From contig NZ_JBFHFC010000008.1 of assembly GCF_041583835.1 (NCBI RefSeq), forward strand, positions 30,357 through 94,356: 64,000 nt of DNA, in the 5' to 3' direction. Positions 1 through 7,256 of the stretch are shown here, one piece after another. The translations under genes and the position numbers were made by a program. Numbering within the stretch: position 1 is the stretch's first letter; every line of letters starts with the position of its first letter. This stretch comes from Thiomicrorhabdus sp041583835 (GTDB taxonomy: Bacteria > Pseudomonadota > Gammaproteobacteria > Thiomicrospirales > Thiomicrospiraceae). The notes beneath the pieces were generated by a model that did no database searches, had not been told where the DNA came from, and was given only the letters and a program-made list of their open reading frames with translations.

Positions 1-173
1 CCGTTGTGCTCGATGTCCTTAGCGGCCATCAGCGTTTCTGCCGATTCTTCGGCGATCTTTTTCAGGATTTTTTCCAATCCTTTGTCGTATAGACTCGCGA
101 CATAGGACTGGCTTGGATCATCCTGTTTACGTTCTTCTAATACTTGGTCGAGTTGTGACAGGATGTCGCTCAT
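1..173 (-). CDS. hisE: Phosphoribosyl-ATP pyrophosphatase, C-terminal part missing
   Basis: HisE hydrolyses phosphoribosyl-ATP to phosphoribosyl-AMP in histidine synthesis. The visible N-terminal 57 residues begin MSDILSQLDQVLEERK and continue through SYVASLYDKGLEKILKK to the EE(S/A)xE segment that carries acidic metal ligands of the MazG-like fold, as expected for stand-alone HisE rather than a HisIE fusion. The ATG overlaps the TGA of hisF (ATGA), so it is translationally coupled as the next gene of the his operon. The gene runs off the left edge. Confidence 0.9.
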   Translation of the reverse strand, partial: MSDILSQLDQVLEERKQDDPSQSYVASLYDKGLEKILKKIAEESAETLMAAKDIEHN

Positions 174-943
174 AGTCTTACCTCAATACCATCTGCCTGC
201 ATGGCCAGTTTGGCTTCTTCGATGGTGTGTTGTCCGAAGTGAAAGATGCTGGCTGCCAGAACCGCTTCTGCATGTCCTTCGGTAATGCCTTTGGATAAAT
301 GAGACAGTTCGCCGACGCCACCGGAAGCGATAACCGGAATTTTGACGCTATCGGCGATGGTACGGGTTAACTCAATATCGAAACCGATTTTGGTTCCGTC
401 GCGATCCATGCTTGTGAGCAGTAGTTCGCCGGCACCGAGTTCTTGCATTTTTTTAGCCCATTCGACTGCGTCGATTCCGGTCTCTTTGCGTCCGCCGTGA
501 GTGAATATCTCCCACTTGTCCGGCTCGCCTTCCTGGCTGACCTTTTTGGCGTCGATCGCAACGACGATGCATTGCGAGCCGAAAGCATCGCAGGCTTCTT
601 TGACGAACCCGGGATTGAAAATCGCTGCAGAGTTAATCGCAACTTTATCCGCACCGGCATTAAGCATGGTGCGAATGTCTTCAATCGAACGAATTCCGCC
701 GCCTACGGTCAGGGGGATGAATACTTGGCTGGCGACTTTTTCAACGACATGCACCATGGTATCGCGTTCGTGGGCGGTGGCTGTAATGTCTAAAAAAGTG
801 ATTTCGTCGGCACCTTGTTCGTCGTAACGTTTAGCGACCTCAACCGGGTCTCCGGCGTCGCGAATGTCGACGAACTGTACGCCTTTGACGACTCGACCGT
901 CGTCAACGTCCAAGCAAGGGATGATACGTTTTGCTAAGCTCAT
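170..943 (-). CDS. hisF: Imidazole glycerol phosphate synthase, cyclase subunit HisF
   Basis: HisF forms the synthase with HisH: it uses ammonia from HisH to convert PRFAR into imidazole glycerol phosphate and AICAR. It is a 257-residue TIM barrel of normal length. The first catalytic aspartate lies in IPCLDVDDGRVVKG and the second in VVAIDAKK, and the phosphate-binding loops VGGGIRS and IASGGVG are present. It lies 11 bp after hisA and overlaps hisE by 4 bp, inside the leftward his operon. Family and context both make the call secure. Confidence 0.97.
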   Translation of the reverse strand: MSLAKRIIPCLDVDDGRVVKGVQFVDIRDAGDPVEVAKRYDEQGADEITFLDITATAHERDTMVHVVEKVASQVFIPLTVGGGIRSIEDIRTMLNAGADKVAINSAAIFNPGFVKEACDAFGSQCIVVAIDAKKVSQEGEPDKWEIFTHGGRKETGIDAVEWAKKMQELGAGELLLTSMDRDGTKIGFDIELTRTIADSVKIPVIASGGVGELSHLSKGITEGHAEAVLAASIFHFGQHTIEEAKLAMQADGIEVRL

Positions 944-954
944 TTCGCGGATTC

Positions 955-1698
955 TTATCGTGTTGGTGAAAGTTGATCTGACAAAGCCTGACCTTCTTTG
1001 AAGTCTAAAGTGCCTTCGTAGATGGCGCGACCGGTGATGGCGCCGGTCACACCGTCGGCTTCAATGGTGGCCAGTTGGCGAATGTCGTCCAAATTGGTGA
1101 TTCCGCCTGAAGCGATAATTGGGATGCTTAACGCTTTTGCAAGCGCTTGCGTCGCTTCGATATTGACGCCTTGCATCATGCCGTCGCGTCCGATGTCGGT
1201 ATAGATGATCGCTTCGACACCGTCGTCTTCAAACTGTTTGCCCAGAGCCGTGACTTCGTGATCGGTAACTTCCGCCCAGCCGTTGATTGCGACCATGCCG
1301 TCTTTAGCATCCAGTCCTACCATGATGTGTCCCGGGAAGGCTTTGCAGGCTTCGGCAACGAATTCAGGGTTGTGAACCGCTTTGGTTCCGATAATGCAGT
1401 AGCTTACACCTGCATTTAGATAGGCTTCGATGGTTGCAAGGTCGCGGATACCGCCACCGATCTGGATTGGTAGATCCGGATAGGCTTCGCGTACTTGGTA
1501 AACCGCTTCGCCGTTAACCGGTTTGCCTTCGAAAGCGCCGTTTAGGTCAACCATGTGCAGGCGGCGAGCGCCTTCGTTGACCCATCTTTCCGCCATGGCA
1601 ACGATGTCGCCGGAGAAAACGGTCGCGTCTTCCATGATGCCTTGGCGTAGGCGTACGCATTGTCCGTCTTTTAAATCAATTGCTGGAATCAGTAGCAT
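955..1698 (-). CDS. hisA: ProFAR isomerase HisA
   Basis: HisA isomerises ProFAR to PRFAR by an Amadori rearrangement, the step before HisF/HisH. It is a 247-residue TIM barrel with the catalytic aspartate in IPAIDLKDGQCVRLRQG, a second acidic residue in IYTDIGRDGMMQG, and the phosphate loops IGGGIRD and IASGGITN. It resembles HisF because the two barrels are related, but the DGQCVRL motif separates them. It lies between hisH (14 bp) and hisF (11 bp) in the operon. Confidence 0.97.
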   Translation of the reverse strand: MLLIPAIDLKDGQCVRLRQGIMEDATVFSGDIVAMAERWVNEGARRLHMVDLNGAFEGKPVNGEAVYQVREAYPDLPIQIGGGIRDLATIEAYLNAGVSYCIIGTKAVHNPEFVAEACKAFPGHIMVGLDAKDGMVAINGWAEVTDHEVTALGKQFEDDGVEAIIYTDIGRDGMMQGVNIEATQALAKALSIPIIASGGITNLDDIRQLATIEADGVTGAITGRAIYEGTLDFKEGQALSDQLSPTR

Positions 1699-1712
1699 TG
1701 TTTGTCCTTAAT

Positions 1713-2351
1713 TTATTGTCCGTTCCACTGTAAGAAGTTCTTGAACAGTTGGATACCGTGTTCCGCACTTTTTTCCGGGTGTGCCTGAATGGCAAATAAA
1801 TTTTTTGTGCTTAACGCTGAGGCGAAGGTTTCGCCGTGAGTGGTCTGGCCTGCAATATAGCCGGTGTTCTCAGGTTGAACATAGTAGCTATGCACGAAAT
1901 AAAAACGGCTGTCTTGCGGTATGTTGTGCCATAAGGGGTGTTCATTTGTTTGGTGAATCTGGTTCCATCCCATGTGGGGAACTTTAAGCTCGGGATTGGA
2001 TTCAAGATCAAAATGTTTAACGTTACCCTTGATGACGTCCAGGCATTCGACCCCATCATTCTCGTCGCTATGCGACATCAGTACTTGAAGTCCCATGCAG
2101 ATGCCTAGAAATGGTTTTTCCTTGGCCGCTTTTTGGATCGGATGAATCATTCCGGTATCGAGTAGTGCTTGCATGCACGCTTTTGCAGCACCCTGTCCCG
2201 GAAAAATGATAGCGTCCGCCGCTTCGATTTCGTCCGGATGGCTGGTGACGATGATTTTGGTGTTTGCGTCAGCGGCATGCTCGGCCGCTTTAGAGACCGA
2301 GCGTAAATTTCCCATGCCGTAATCCACCACGGCAACTAACTTTTGACTCAT
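1713..2351 (-). CDS. hisH: Imidazole glycerol phosphate synthase, glutaminase subunit HisH
   Basis: HisH hydrolyses glutamine and channels ammonia to HisF. The 212-residue class I amidotransferase has the oxyanion region FPGQGA, the nucleophilic cysteine in LGICMGLQVL, and the His and Glu of the triad in AIQAHPEKSAEHG. Its start codon overlaps the end of hisB at 2351, which implies coupled translation. Neighbours are hisB upstream and hisA downstream. Confidence 0.97.
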   Translation of the reverse strand: MSQKLVAVVDYGMGNLRSVSKAAEHAADANTKIIVTSHPDEIEAADAIIFPGQGAAKACMQALLDTGMIHPIQKAAKEKPFLGICMGLQVLMSHSDENDGVECLDVIKGNVKHFDLESNPELKVPHMGWNQIHQTNEHPLWHNIPQDSRFYFVHSYYVQPENTGYIAGQTTHGETFASALSTKNLFAIQAHPEKSAEHGIQLFKNFLQWNGQ

Positions 2352-2938
2352 TACAAACTGCCTTTGGTTGACGGCATTTTTCCTGCCATACGCTCATCGG
2401 CGCTCAAGGCCATGCGTAATGCGCGACCGAAAGCTTTGAAAATGGTTTCTGCCTGGTGGTGGGCGTTATGCCCGCGCAGACAATCGATGTGTACGGTCGC
2501 CTGGGCGTGGTTGACAAACCCCTGGAAGAATTCGAATACCAATTCAGTTTCGAATTGACCGATTCGCGCACGGGTAAAGTCGGCGTTGAAAACTAATCCA
2601 GGTCTGCCCGAAAGGTCGATGACAACTCTGGATAGGGCTTCGTCCAGCGGTACATAAGCGTGTCCGTAACGGGTGATTCCCTTTTTGTCACCGACCGCTT
2701 CTTTGAGTGCTTGGCCCAGCGTGATGCCGATATCTTCCACTGTGTGGTGATCGTCAATGTGGGTGTCGCCGTTGGCTTCGATGTCTAAATCGATCATGCC
2801 GTGACGGGCAATCTGATCGAGCATGTGTTCGAAAAAAGGAACACCGGTTTTTAGTTTGGCTTCGCCTTGTCCGTCAAGGTTTAACGAAATTTTTATTTGC
2901 GTTTCCAAAGTGTTGCGTTCGATATTGGCAGTGCGCAT
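2351..2938 (-). CDS. hisB: Imidazoleglycerol-phosphate dehydratase HisB
   Basis: HisB dehydrates imidazole glycerol phosphate to imidazole acetol phosphate. At 195 residues this is the single-domain dehydratase, without the histidinol-phosphatase domain fused in enterobacterial HisB, so the phosphatase must be encoded elsewhere. Metal-binding histidine motifs are visible as DDHHTVEDIGI near residue 65 and RGHNAHHQAE near residue 165, plus FFEHMLDQIARHG near residue 36. It is the first gene of the leftward his operon, with about 460 bp of intergenic DNA upstream. Confidence 0.97.
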   Translation of the reverse strand: MRTANIERNTLETQIKISLNLDGQGEAKLKTGVPFFEHMLDQIARHGMIDLDIEANGDTHIDDHHTVEDIGITLGQALKEAVGDKKGITRYGHAYVPLDEALSRVVIDLSGRPGLVFNADFTRARIGQFETELVFEFFQGFVNHAQATVHIDCLRGHNAHHQAETIFKAFGRALRMALSADERMAGKMPSTKGSL

Positions 2939-3400
2939 CTTTAAATCCTAGTAAACGAAATTTGCACAATATAATAACTGAATCTGCATGGGTTTGATAT
3001 GTTATCGAACAGGAATCTTGAATATGGGGTGGTTCTGGTGTCGATATCACGGTAGGCACGAATTGTATCGGGCATTTAAGTTGTCGTTATTTGCATGTTG
3101 AAAAGTGGGTTATAAGCTTTACTTGATAGGGGTATATAAATTTTTTTAGTACCTAACGTGCCCTATGTTTGGGATAATCAAAAAGATTTATTTGAAAGTC
3201 GTCTTCTGTGCTTTTGGTTTGTTGAACGAAAATCCACTAAAAATCTTGATATGGATTAAGTTTAATTTTCATTTTAGGCGGGTCTTTTTGATAGGGCATT
3301 GTATAATACAAGCCGATTGAGGAGCCTGTTCCGTAAATGAAATGCAATTTTCAACGCGGAAGAGGGTAAAACTTTAAGACTATAAAGGGGAATCCGACTG
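2939..3400. other. Intergenic region between divergent his and cco operons
   Basis: A 462-bp AT-rich stretch with no credible gene. It should carry the his promoter on the minus strand and the ccoN promoter on the plus strand. I see an FNR-like site and a consensus -10 for ccoN (listed separately). A second, weaker FNR-like sequence, TTTGGGATAATCAA, is at 3168-3181, with only the right half matching. On the minus strand TATTAT at 2971-2976 could be the his -10, but no good -35 accompanies it. No leader-peptide attenuator with a histidine run was recognised. Confidence 0.6.
3246..3307 (+). promoter_or_regulatory. Putative FNR/ANR-activated ccoN promoter
   Basis: TTGATATGGATTAA at 3246-3259 matches the FNR consensus TTGATNNNNATCAA at nine of the ten specified bases. 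A perfect -10 hexamer TATAAT follows at 3302-3307. A start near 3314 would put the box centre about 61 bp upstream, a recognised class I activator position. The site sequence is seen; activation by an FNR/ANR protein under low oxygen is inferred from how cbb3 operons are usually controlled. Confidence 0.6.
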
Positions 3401-4831
3401 ATGGATACTACAGCAAAACCACAATATGACAATGGTGTGGTTCAGTATTTGACGGTAGGTGCTGTTGCTTTTTTGGTGCTGGGTACTTTTATGGGTACTT
3501 TTGCAGCTGCTCAGCTAGCATGGCCTGCGTTAAATTTTGATATCGCTGAAATCACTTTTGCACGTTTACGTGTAATGCATACCAATACGGTAATTTATGC
3601 ATTTGGTGGTATGACGTTAATGGCGACAGCCTTCTACACTGTTCAAAGAACGAATGGTGTGAAGCTTTGGAGCAATGCAATGGCTTGGTGGACGGCGATC
3701 TTGTTCACAATCGGGCTTTTGGCTGTTGTTGTTACCATTTCTTTAGGAATGAGTACCGGTAAAGAGTACCACGAACAAGAGTGGCCGCTAGCAATCGCTA
3801 TCGCTGTTGTTTGGACGCTTTACACGTTTAACTTCATTATGACGATTGCGTCACGTAATAAAGAAACTCACCCGAACGTTTACGTTTCGAACTGGTTCTT
3901 TATGGGTATGATGATTGCAATCACTTACCTGTATGTTGTAAACGGTTTGGCCATTCCGGTTTCATTGTTCCGTTCTTATTCGCTATTTGCGGGTGTTCAG
4001 GATGCGATGATTCAGTGGTGGTGGGGTCATAATGCTGTAGGTTTCTTCCTAACGGCCGGTTTCCTTGCGATCATGTACTACTTCGTACCTAAGCAAGCGC
4101 AACGCCCTATTTACTCTTACCGCCTATCTGTAATCCACTTCTGGGCATTGATGTTCGGTTATGTATGGTTAGGTGCTCACCACCTTCAATATACGGCTCT
4201 TCCGGATTGGACAGGTTCTTTGGGTGCGGTTATCTCTTTGGCGATGATCATTCCTTCATGGGGTGGTGCATTGAACGGGATGCTGACGCTTTCTGGTGCT
4301 TGGGATAGATTGCGTACAGACTACATTCTACGTTTCTTGATTATCTCTTTGGCTTTCTATGCGATGTCGACTTTCGAAGGTCCTGTAATGGCTTCGAAAA
4401 CTGTAAACGCACTATCTCACTATACTGACTGGACGATTGGTCACGTTCACTCTGGTGCTTTAGGTTGGGTTGCAATGGTGTCGATCGGTGCTTTGTATCA
4501 CATGATTATGAAGTTATGGAACACTGAGATGTATTCAATGAAGTTGATTAACTTCCACTTCTGGTTGGCGACAATCGGTACGGTGTTCTACATTGTTGCG
4601 ATGTGGGTATCCGGTATCATGCAAGGTTTGATGTGGCGTGCTTATGACGAGTACGGTACTTTGGCTTATACCTTTGCTGAATCGGTTGCTGCGATGCATC
4701 CTTATTATGCAATGCGTGCATTAGGTGGCTTGTTATTCTTCACGGGTGCGGCAGTCATGTTGTACAACGTTGTGATGACAATCCGCATGGCAAATGCGAA
4801 ATCAACCAGTCAGGTTGAAGCACACGCATAA
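3401..4831 (+). CDS. ccoN: cbb3-type cytochrome c oxidase subunit I (CcoN)
   Basis: CcoN is the catalytic haem-copper subunit that reduces oxygen to water and pumps protons in the inner membrane. It has 476 residues with about twelve hydrophobic segments. Haem and CuB ligands are visible: the low-spin haem His in RVMHTNTVIYAFGG, the CuB His in WWWGHNAVGF, a His pair in GAHHLQYTALPDW, and the C-terminal HYTDWTIGHVHSGALGW that holds both haem ligands. A purine-rich ribosome site (AAGGGGAAT) precedes the ATG. First gene of ccoNOQP; cbb3 enzymes have high oxygen affinity, which fits microaerobic life. Confidence 0.98.
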   Translation: MDTTAKPQYDNGVVQYLTVGAVAFLVLGTFMGTFAAAQLAWPALNFDIAEITFARLRVMHTNTVIYAFGGMTLMATAFYTVQRTNGVKLWSNAMAWWTAILFTIGLLAVVVTISLGMSTGKEYHEQEWPLAIAIAVVWTLYTFNFIMTIASRNKETHPNVYVSNWFFMGMMIAITYLYVVNGLAIPVSLFRSYSLFAGVQDAMIQWWWGHNAVGFFLTAGFLAIMYYFVPKQAQRPIYSYRLSVIHFWALMFGYVWLGAHHLQYTALPDWTGSLGAVISLAMIIPSWGGALNGMLTLSGAWDRLRTDYILRFLIISLAFYAMSTFEGPVMASKTVNALSHYTDWTIGHVHSGALGWVAMVSIGALYHMIMKLWNTEMYSMKLINFHFWLATIGTVFYIVAMWVSGIMQGLMWRAYDEYGTLAYTFAESVAAMHPYYAMRALGGLLFFTGAAVMLYNVVMTIRMANAKSTSQVEAHA

Positions 4832-4905
4832 TAATCTGAGTCATAGAGCGGCAATTATTTTAATTGCCGCTTAATTGAAACTAATGAGTTGAGGAGCACA
4901 AACTC

Positions 4906-5733
4906 ATGGCAGACAATCAAGAACCTAAAAATATCCAGGATGGTTTAGAGCGTAATATCTTTGCTCTGTTCCTGGCTACCGCATTCGCAGTTTCGATTGC
5001 CGGTATCGTTGAAATCGTACCGTTGTTTTATCTCAAGTCTACAGTGGATTACACTGAGAAAACCGATAAATACGGTAACGTTAAAAACGAAAAATTCCCA
5101 GAGTTGGTTTGGGAACGTACTTTCTCCGAAGAGAATGGCAAATTAGTGGCTGATAAAGCACTTTATAAGCAAGACAAGAACGGTAAGTGGGTTGTCGCTG
5201 ACTGGAAAGCGGGTGATGGTGTTCGTCCATATACTCCGTTAGAGTTGGCCGGTCGTGATATCTACTTGCGTGAAGGTTGCTATATCTGCCATTCACAGAT
5301 GATTCGTCCTTTCCGTGATGAGCGTGAGCGTTATGGTCATTATTCATTGGCGACCGAGTCAATGTATGATCACCCTATGCAGTGGGGTTCAAAGCGTACG
5401 GGTCCTGATATGGCGCGTGTTGGTGGTAAGTATTCCGATGAGTGGCATGTTATGCACTTGATGCGTCCACAAGACATGGTTCCTGAATCTGTAATGCCTG
5501 CATACCCATGGTTAGCTGAAAACAGCATTGAAAAAGATTTCTTCGGTACTAAGCGTGATATGTCTACAAGACTTTCTGCAATGCGTACTTTGGGTGTTCC
5601 ATACACCGATGAAGAAATTGCGAATGCAAATGAAGCTATCAAAGGGCATACAGAGATGGATGCATTGGTCGCATACTTACAGGTTCTAGGAACCATGGTT
5701 AAGTTGGATGATAGCAAAACATACCGCGAGTAA
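4906..5733 (+). CDS. ccoO: cbb3 oxidase mono-haem cytochrome c subunit (CcoO), with insertion
   Basis: CcoO passes electrons from CcoP to CcoN. A transmembrane segment (about residues 18-43) anchors a periplasmic cytochrome c domain with one CYICH haem site (C125, C128, H129), followed by SQMIRPFRDERERYGHYS and the characteristic WGSKRTGPDMARVGGKYSDEWH. Between the membrane anchor and VRPYTPLELAGRDIY lies a Lys/Glu-rich stretch of roughly 55 residues (about 46-104) that is longer than the usual short linker of CcoO. Start chosen at the ATG after GAGGAG. It precedes ccoQ by 5 bp. Confidence 0.97.
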   Translation: MADNQEPKNIQDGLERNIFALFLATAFAVSIAGIVEIVPLFYLKSTVDYTEKTDKYGNVKNEKFPELVWERTFSEENGKLVADKALYKQDKNGKWVVADWKAGDGVRPYTPLELAGRDIYLREGCYICHSQMIRPFRDERERYGHYSLATESMYDHPMQWGSKRTGPDMARVGGKYSDEWHVMHLMRPQDMVPESVMPAYPWLAENSIEKDFFGTKRDMSTRLSAMRTLGVPYTDEEIANANEAIKGHTEMDALVAYLQVLGTMVKLDDSKTYRE

Positions 5734-5738
5734 TATCG

Positions 5739-5921
5739 GTGAGTAATCTTGAACACTATTTCAGTACCGACTGGTCTGCAATGACAGGCCATGATTGGGC
5801 TGGATTAATCATCACAGTATTGGTTTTCTTCGGAATGTTGATTACATTCTGGCTGACGTTGCGCCCAAGTAAGCGTAAAGAGCTAGAAGAAGAAAAATAC
5901 AAGATATTGAAAGATGACTAA
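5739..5921 (+). CDS. ccoQ: cbb3 oxidase small subunit CcoQ
   Basis: CcoQ/FixQ is a small single-span protein that stabilises the cbb3 complex. This 60-residue protein has one hydrophobic segment (about residues 22-40, AGLIITVLVFFGMLITFWL) followed by a basic and acidic tail ending KRKELEEEKYKILKDD, typical of the family. Translation appears to start at a GTG only 5 bp after the ccoO stop; the next ATG would remove 14 residues. Position between ccoO and ccoP supports the call. Confidence 0.9.
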   Translation: MSNLEHYFSTDWSAMTGHDWAGLIITVLVFFGMLITFWLTLRPSKRKELEEEKYKILKDD

Positions 5922-5941
5922 TTATTCTGAGGAGAATAACT

Positions 5942-6850
5942 ATGGCACAACATAATCCATGGCCGGATGAAGGGAATACTGGTCATATTTGGGATGAAGA
6001 TCTTCGTGAGTTGGATAACCCTCCTCCACTTTGGTGGATGTTGTCTTTCTATGCCGGATTCATCATGATCGTTTTCTACACTTTGTACTACCCAGTAATT
6101 CCATTGACTGATGGAACGGGTGGATATACAAAAGGTGTAGCTGGTTGGACTCAGGTTGAAGAATATCACGACGACTATAAAGTATTGAAAGATTGGCGTA
6201 AGGCTAAATTTGCAGATAAAGAAGAGAAGTTAGCTTCAATGTCTGTAGATGAAATCCTTAAAGATGACGATTTGAAATCTTATGCGATCGCGACTTCAAA
6301 AATGTTGTTTGGTGATTACTGTGCAGCCTGTCACGGTGCGGGTGGTCAGGGTAACCCTAACTTCCCTGTTTTAGCTGATGATGATTGGTTGTGGGGCGGT
6401 AAAGCTTCTCAAGTTCAAGCCTCGATCACTAACGGACGTATTGGTAACATGCCTGCTAAAGGTATGATGGGTAACTTAAACGAGCAAGAAATTGCCGATG
6501 TTGCTGATTATGTTATCGCACTATCTGAAGGTAAGGGTAACGATGCATCTGTTGCAGCCGGTAAAGCTGTATACATGAAAGGTATGTGTATGGCTTGTCA
6601 CGGTCCTGCCGGTAAGCCTTTGGCGCCAGCAGGTGCTGCAAACCTAACCGATCAGGTTTGGCGTTTTAGTTCCGATCGTGATGAGATTATCAATGTCATC
6701 ACCAATGGTGTGAACGTTAAGAAAAACGGCGTTTACGTTGCTGGTACTAAAAAAGCGATTATGCCATCATTCAAAGAGCGTTTACCTAACGCAGACGTGA
6801 ATATCAAACGTCTGACCGTTTATGTACACTCTCTTGGTGGTGGACCGTAG
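5942..6850 (+). CDS. ccoP: cbb3 oxidase di-haem cytochrome c subunit (CcoP)
   Basis: CcoP accepts electrons from soluble cytochromes and passes them to CcoO. The N-terminus has WDEDLRELDNPPPLWWM and one membrane span (about 30-50), followed by two cytochrome c domains with haem motifs CAACH (C127, C130, H131) and CMACH (C216, C219, H220). Likely axial methionines lie in NMPAKGMMG and KAIMPSFKERL. Length 302 fits the family. An AGGAG ribosome site lies just before the ATG. A hairpin with a T run follows, so ccoNOQP ends here as a transcription unit. Confidence 0.98.
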   Translation: MAQHNPWPDEGNTGHIWDEDLRELDNPPPLWWMLSFYAGFIMIVFYTLYYPVIPLTDGTGGYTKGVAGWTQVEEYHDDYKVLKDWRKAKFADKEEKLASMSVDEILKDDDLKSYAIATSKMLFGDYCAACHGAGGQGNPNFPVLADDDWLWGGKASQVQASITNGRIGNMPAKGMMGNLNEQEIADVADYVIALSEGKGNDASVAAGKAVYMKGMCMACHGPAGKPLAPAGAANLTDQVWRFSSDRDEIINVITNGVNVKKNGVYVAGTKKAIMPSFKERLPNADVNIKRLTVYVHSLGGGP

Positions 6851-6885
6851 TGAAGGTTGAGGTAATCAACGACTGAGCTAAAGTT

Positions 6886-6920
6886 AAAAGGGAGAGCCGA
6901 TGTGTTCTCCCTTTTTGTTT
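6886..6920 (+). terminator. Intrinsic terminator after ccoP
   Basis: Perfect stem AAAAGGGAGA (6886-6895) with TCTCCCTTTT (6906-6915), a ten-base loop, and a T-rich tail TTTTTGTTTTT. It separates ccoNOQP from the small gene that follows. Confidence 0.85.
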
Positions 6921-6936
6921 TTAGTTGTTTAAAAAC

Positions 6937-6950
6937 TTGATTTAAATCAA
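6937..6950. promoter_or_regulatory. Perfect FNR/ANR-type palindrome
   Basis: TTGATTTAAATCAA matches the FNR consensus at every specified base and extends to a 16-bp perfect palindrome CTTGATTTAAATCAAG (6936-6951). It ends only 18 bp before the ATG of the 46-residue gene and 4 bp before its GAGGAG ribosome site. A regulator bound here would therefore cover or closely flank the promoter (repression), or activate a start inside or beyond that gene. Which of these occurs is not decidable from sequence. Confidence 0.6.
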
Positions 6951-6968
6951 GAATGAGGAGATATACAG

Positions 6969-7109
6969 ATGGGTGAATTAAATAACGACTGGGTCCTTTG
7001 GGGTTCAATTGCAGCTGTTGTGTTAAGTATCGTCGCATTGGTTGGATTTGCTTGGAAAGCGACTCGAGGAATCGAGGGACTTGAGAAAGATGAAAACGAA
7101 GTTAAATAA
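6969..7109 (+). CDS. 46-residue single-span membrane protein of the cbb3 locus
   Basis: I do not recognise a named family. The 46-residue reading frame starts MGELNNDWVLWGS, has one hydrophobic span (about residues 11-28, rich in Val, Ala and Leu) and a charged C-terminus ending EKDENEVK. GAGGAG sits 8 bp before the ATG. It is bracketed by two intrinsic terminators and preceded by a perfect FNR-type palindrome, so it looks like an autonomous, oxygen-responsive unit inside the oxidase gene cluster. By size, topology and location it could play a CcoM-like role (a small accessory subunit known in Pseudomonas stutzeri cbb3), but I see no sequence proof of that. Confidence 0.6.
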   Translation: MGELNNDWVLWGSIAAVVLSIVALVGFAWKATRGIEGLEKDENEVK

Positions 7110-7123
7110 TCATTTAAGTTTAT

Positions 7124-7163
7124 AAACAAAAGTGGGCCTGCATATGTAGGCCTATTTTTGTTT
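7124..7163. terminator. Intrinsic terminator after the 46-residue gene
   Basis: Stem GGCCTGC / GTAGGCC around an ATAT loop (7135-7152), flanked by an A run on the left and TATTTTTGTTT on the right. It can work in both directions. Confidence 0.75.
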
Positions 7164-7181
7164 ATGGGGTTTGATAAAAAC

Positions 7182-7207
7182 AATAACTTATGCATGGCCA
7201 AGTTATT
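7182..7207. repeat. Inverted repeat upstream of ccoG
   Basis: AATAACTT (7182-7189) and AAGTTATT (7200-7207) form a perfect 8-bp inverted repeat with a 10-base centre, followed by TTTATAAAATG, a possible -10. A half FNR site, TTGAT, is at 7171-7175. It may be an operator or a weak terminator in the ccoG leader. Confidence 0.4.
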
Positions 7208-7256
7208 TTTATAAAATGTACGCCGCAAGGAATAATTGATCGCAAGGATTGTATTT

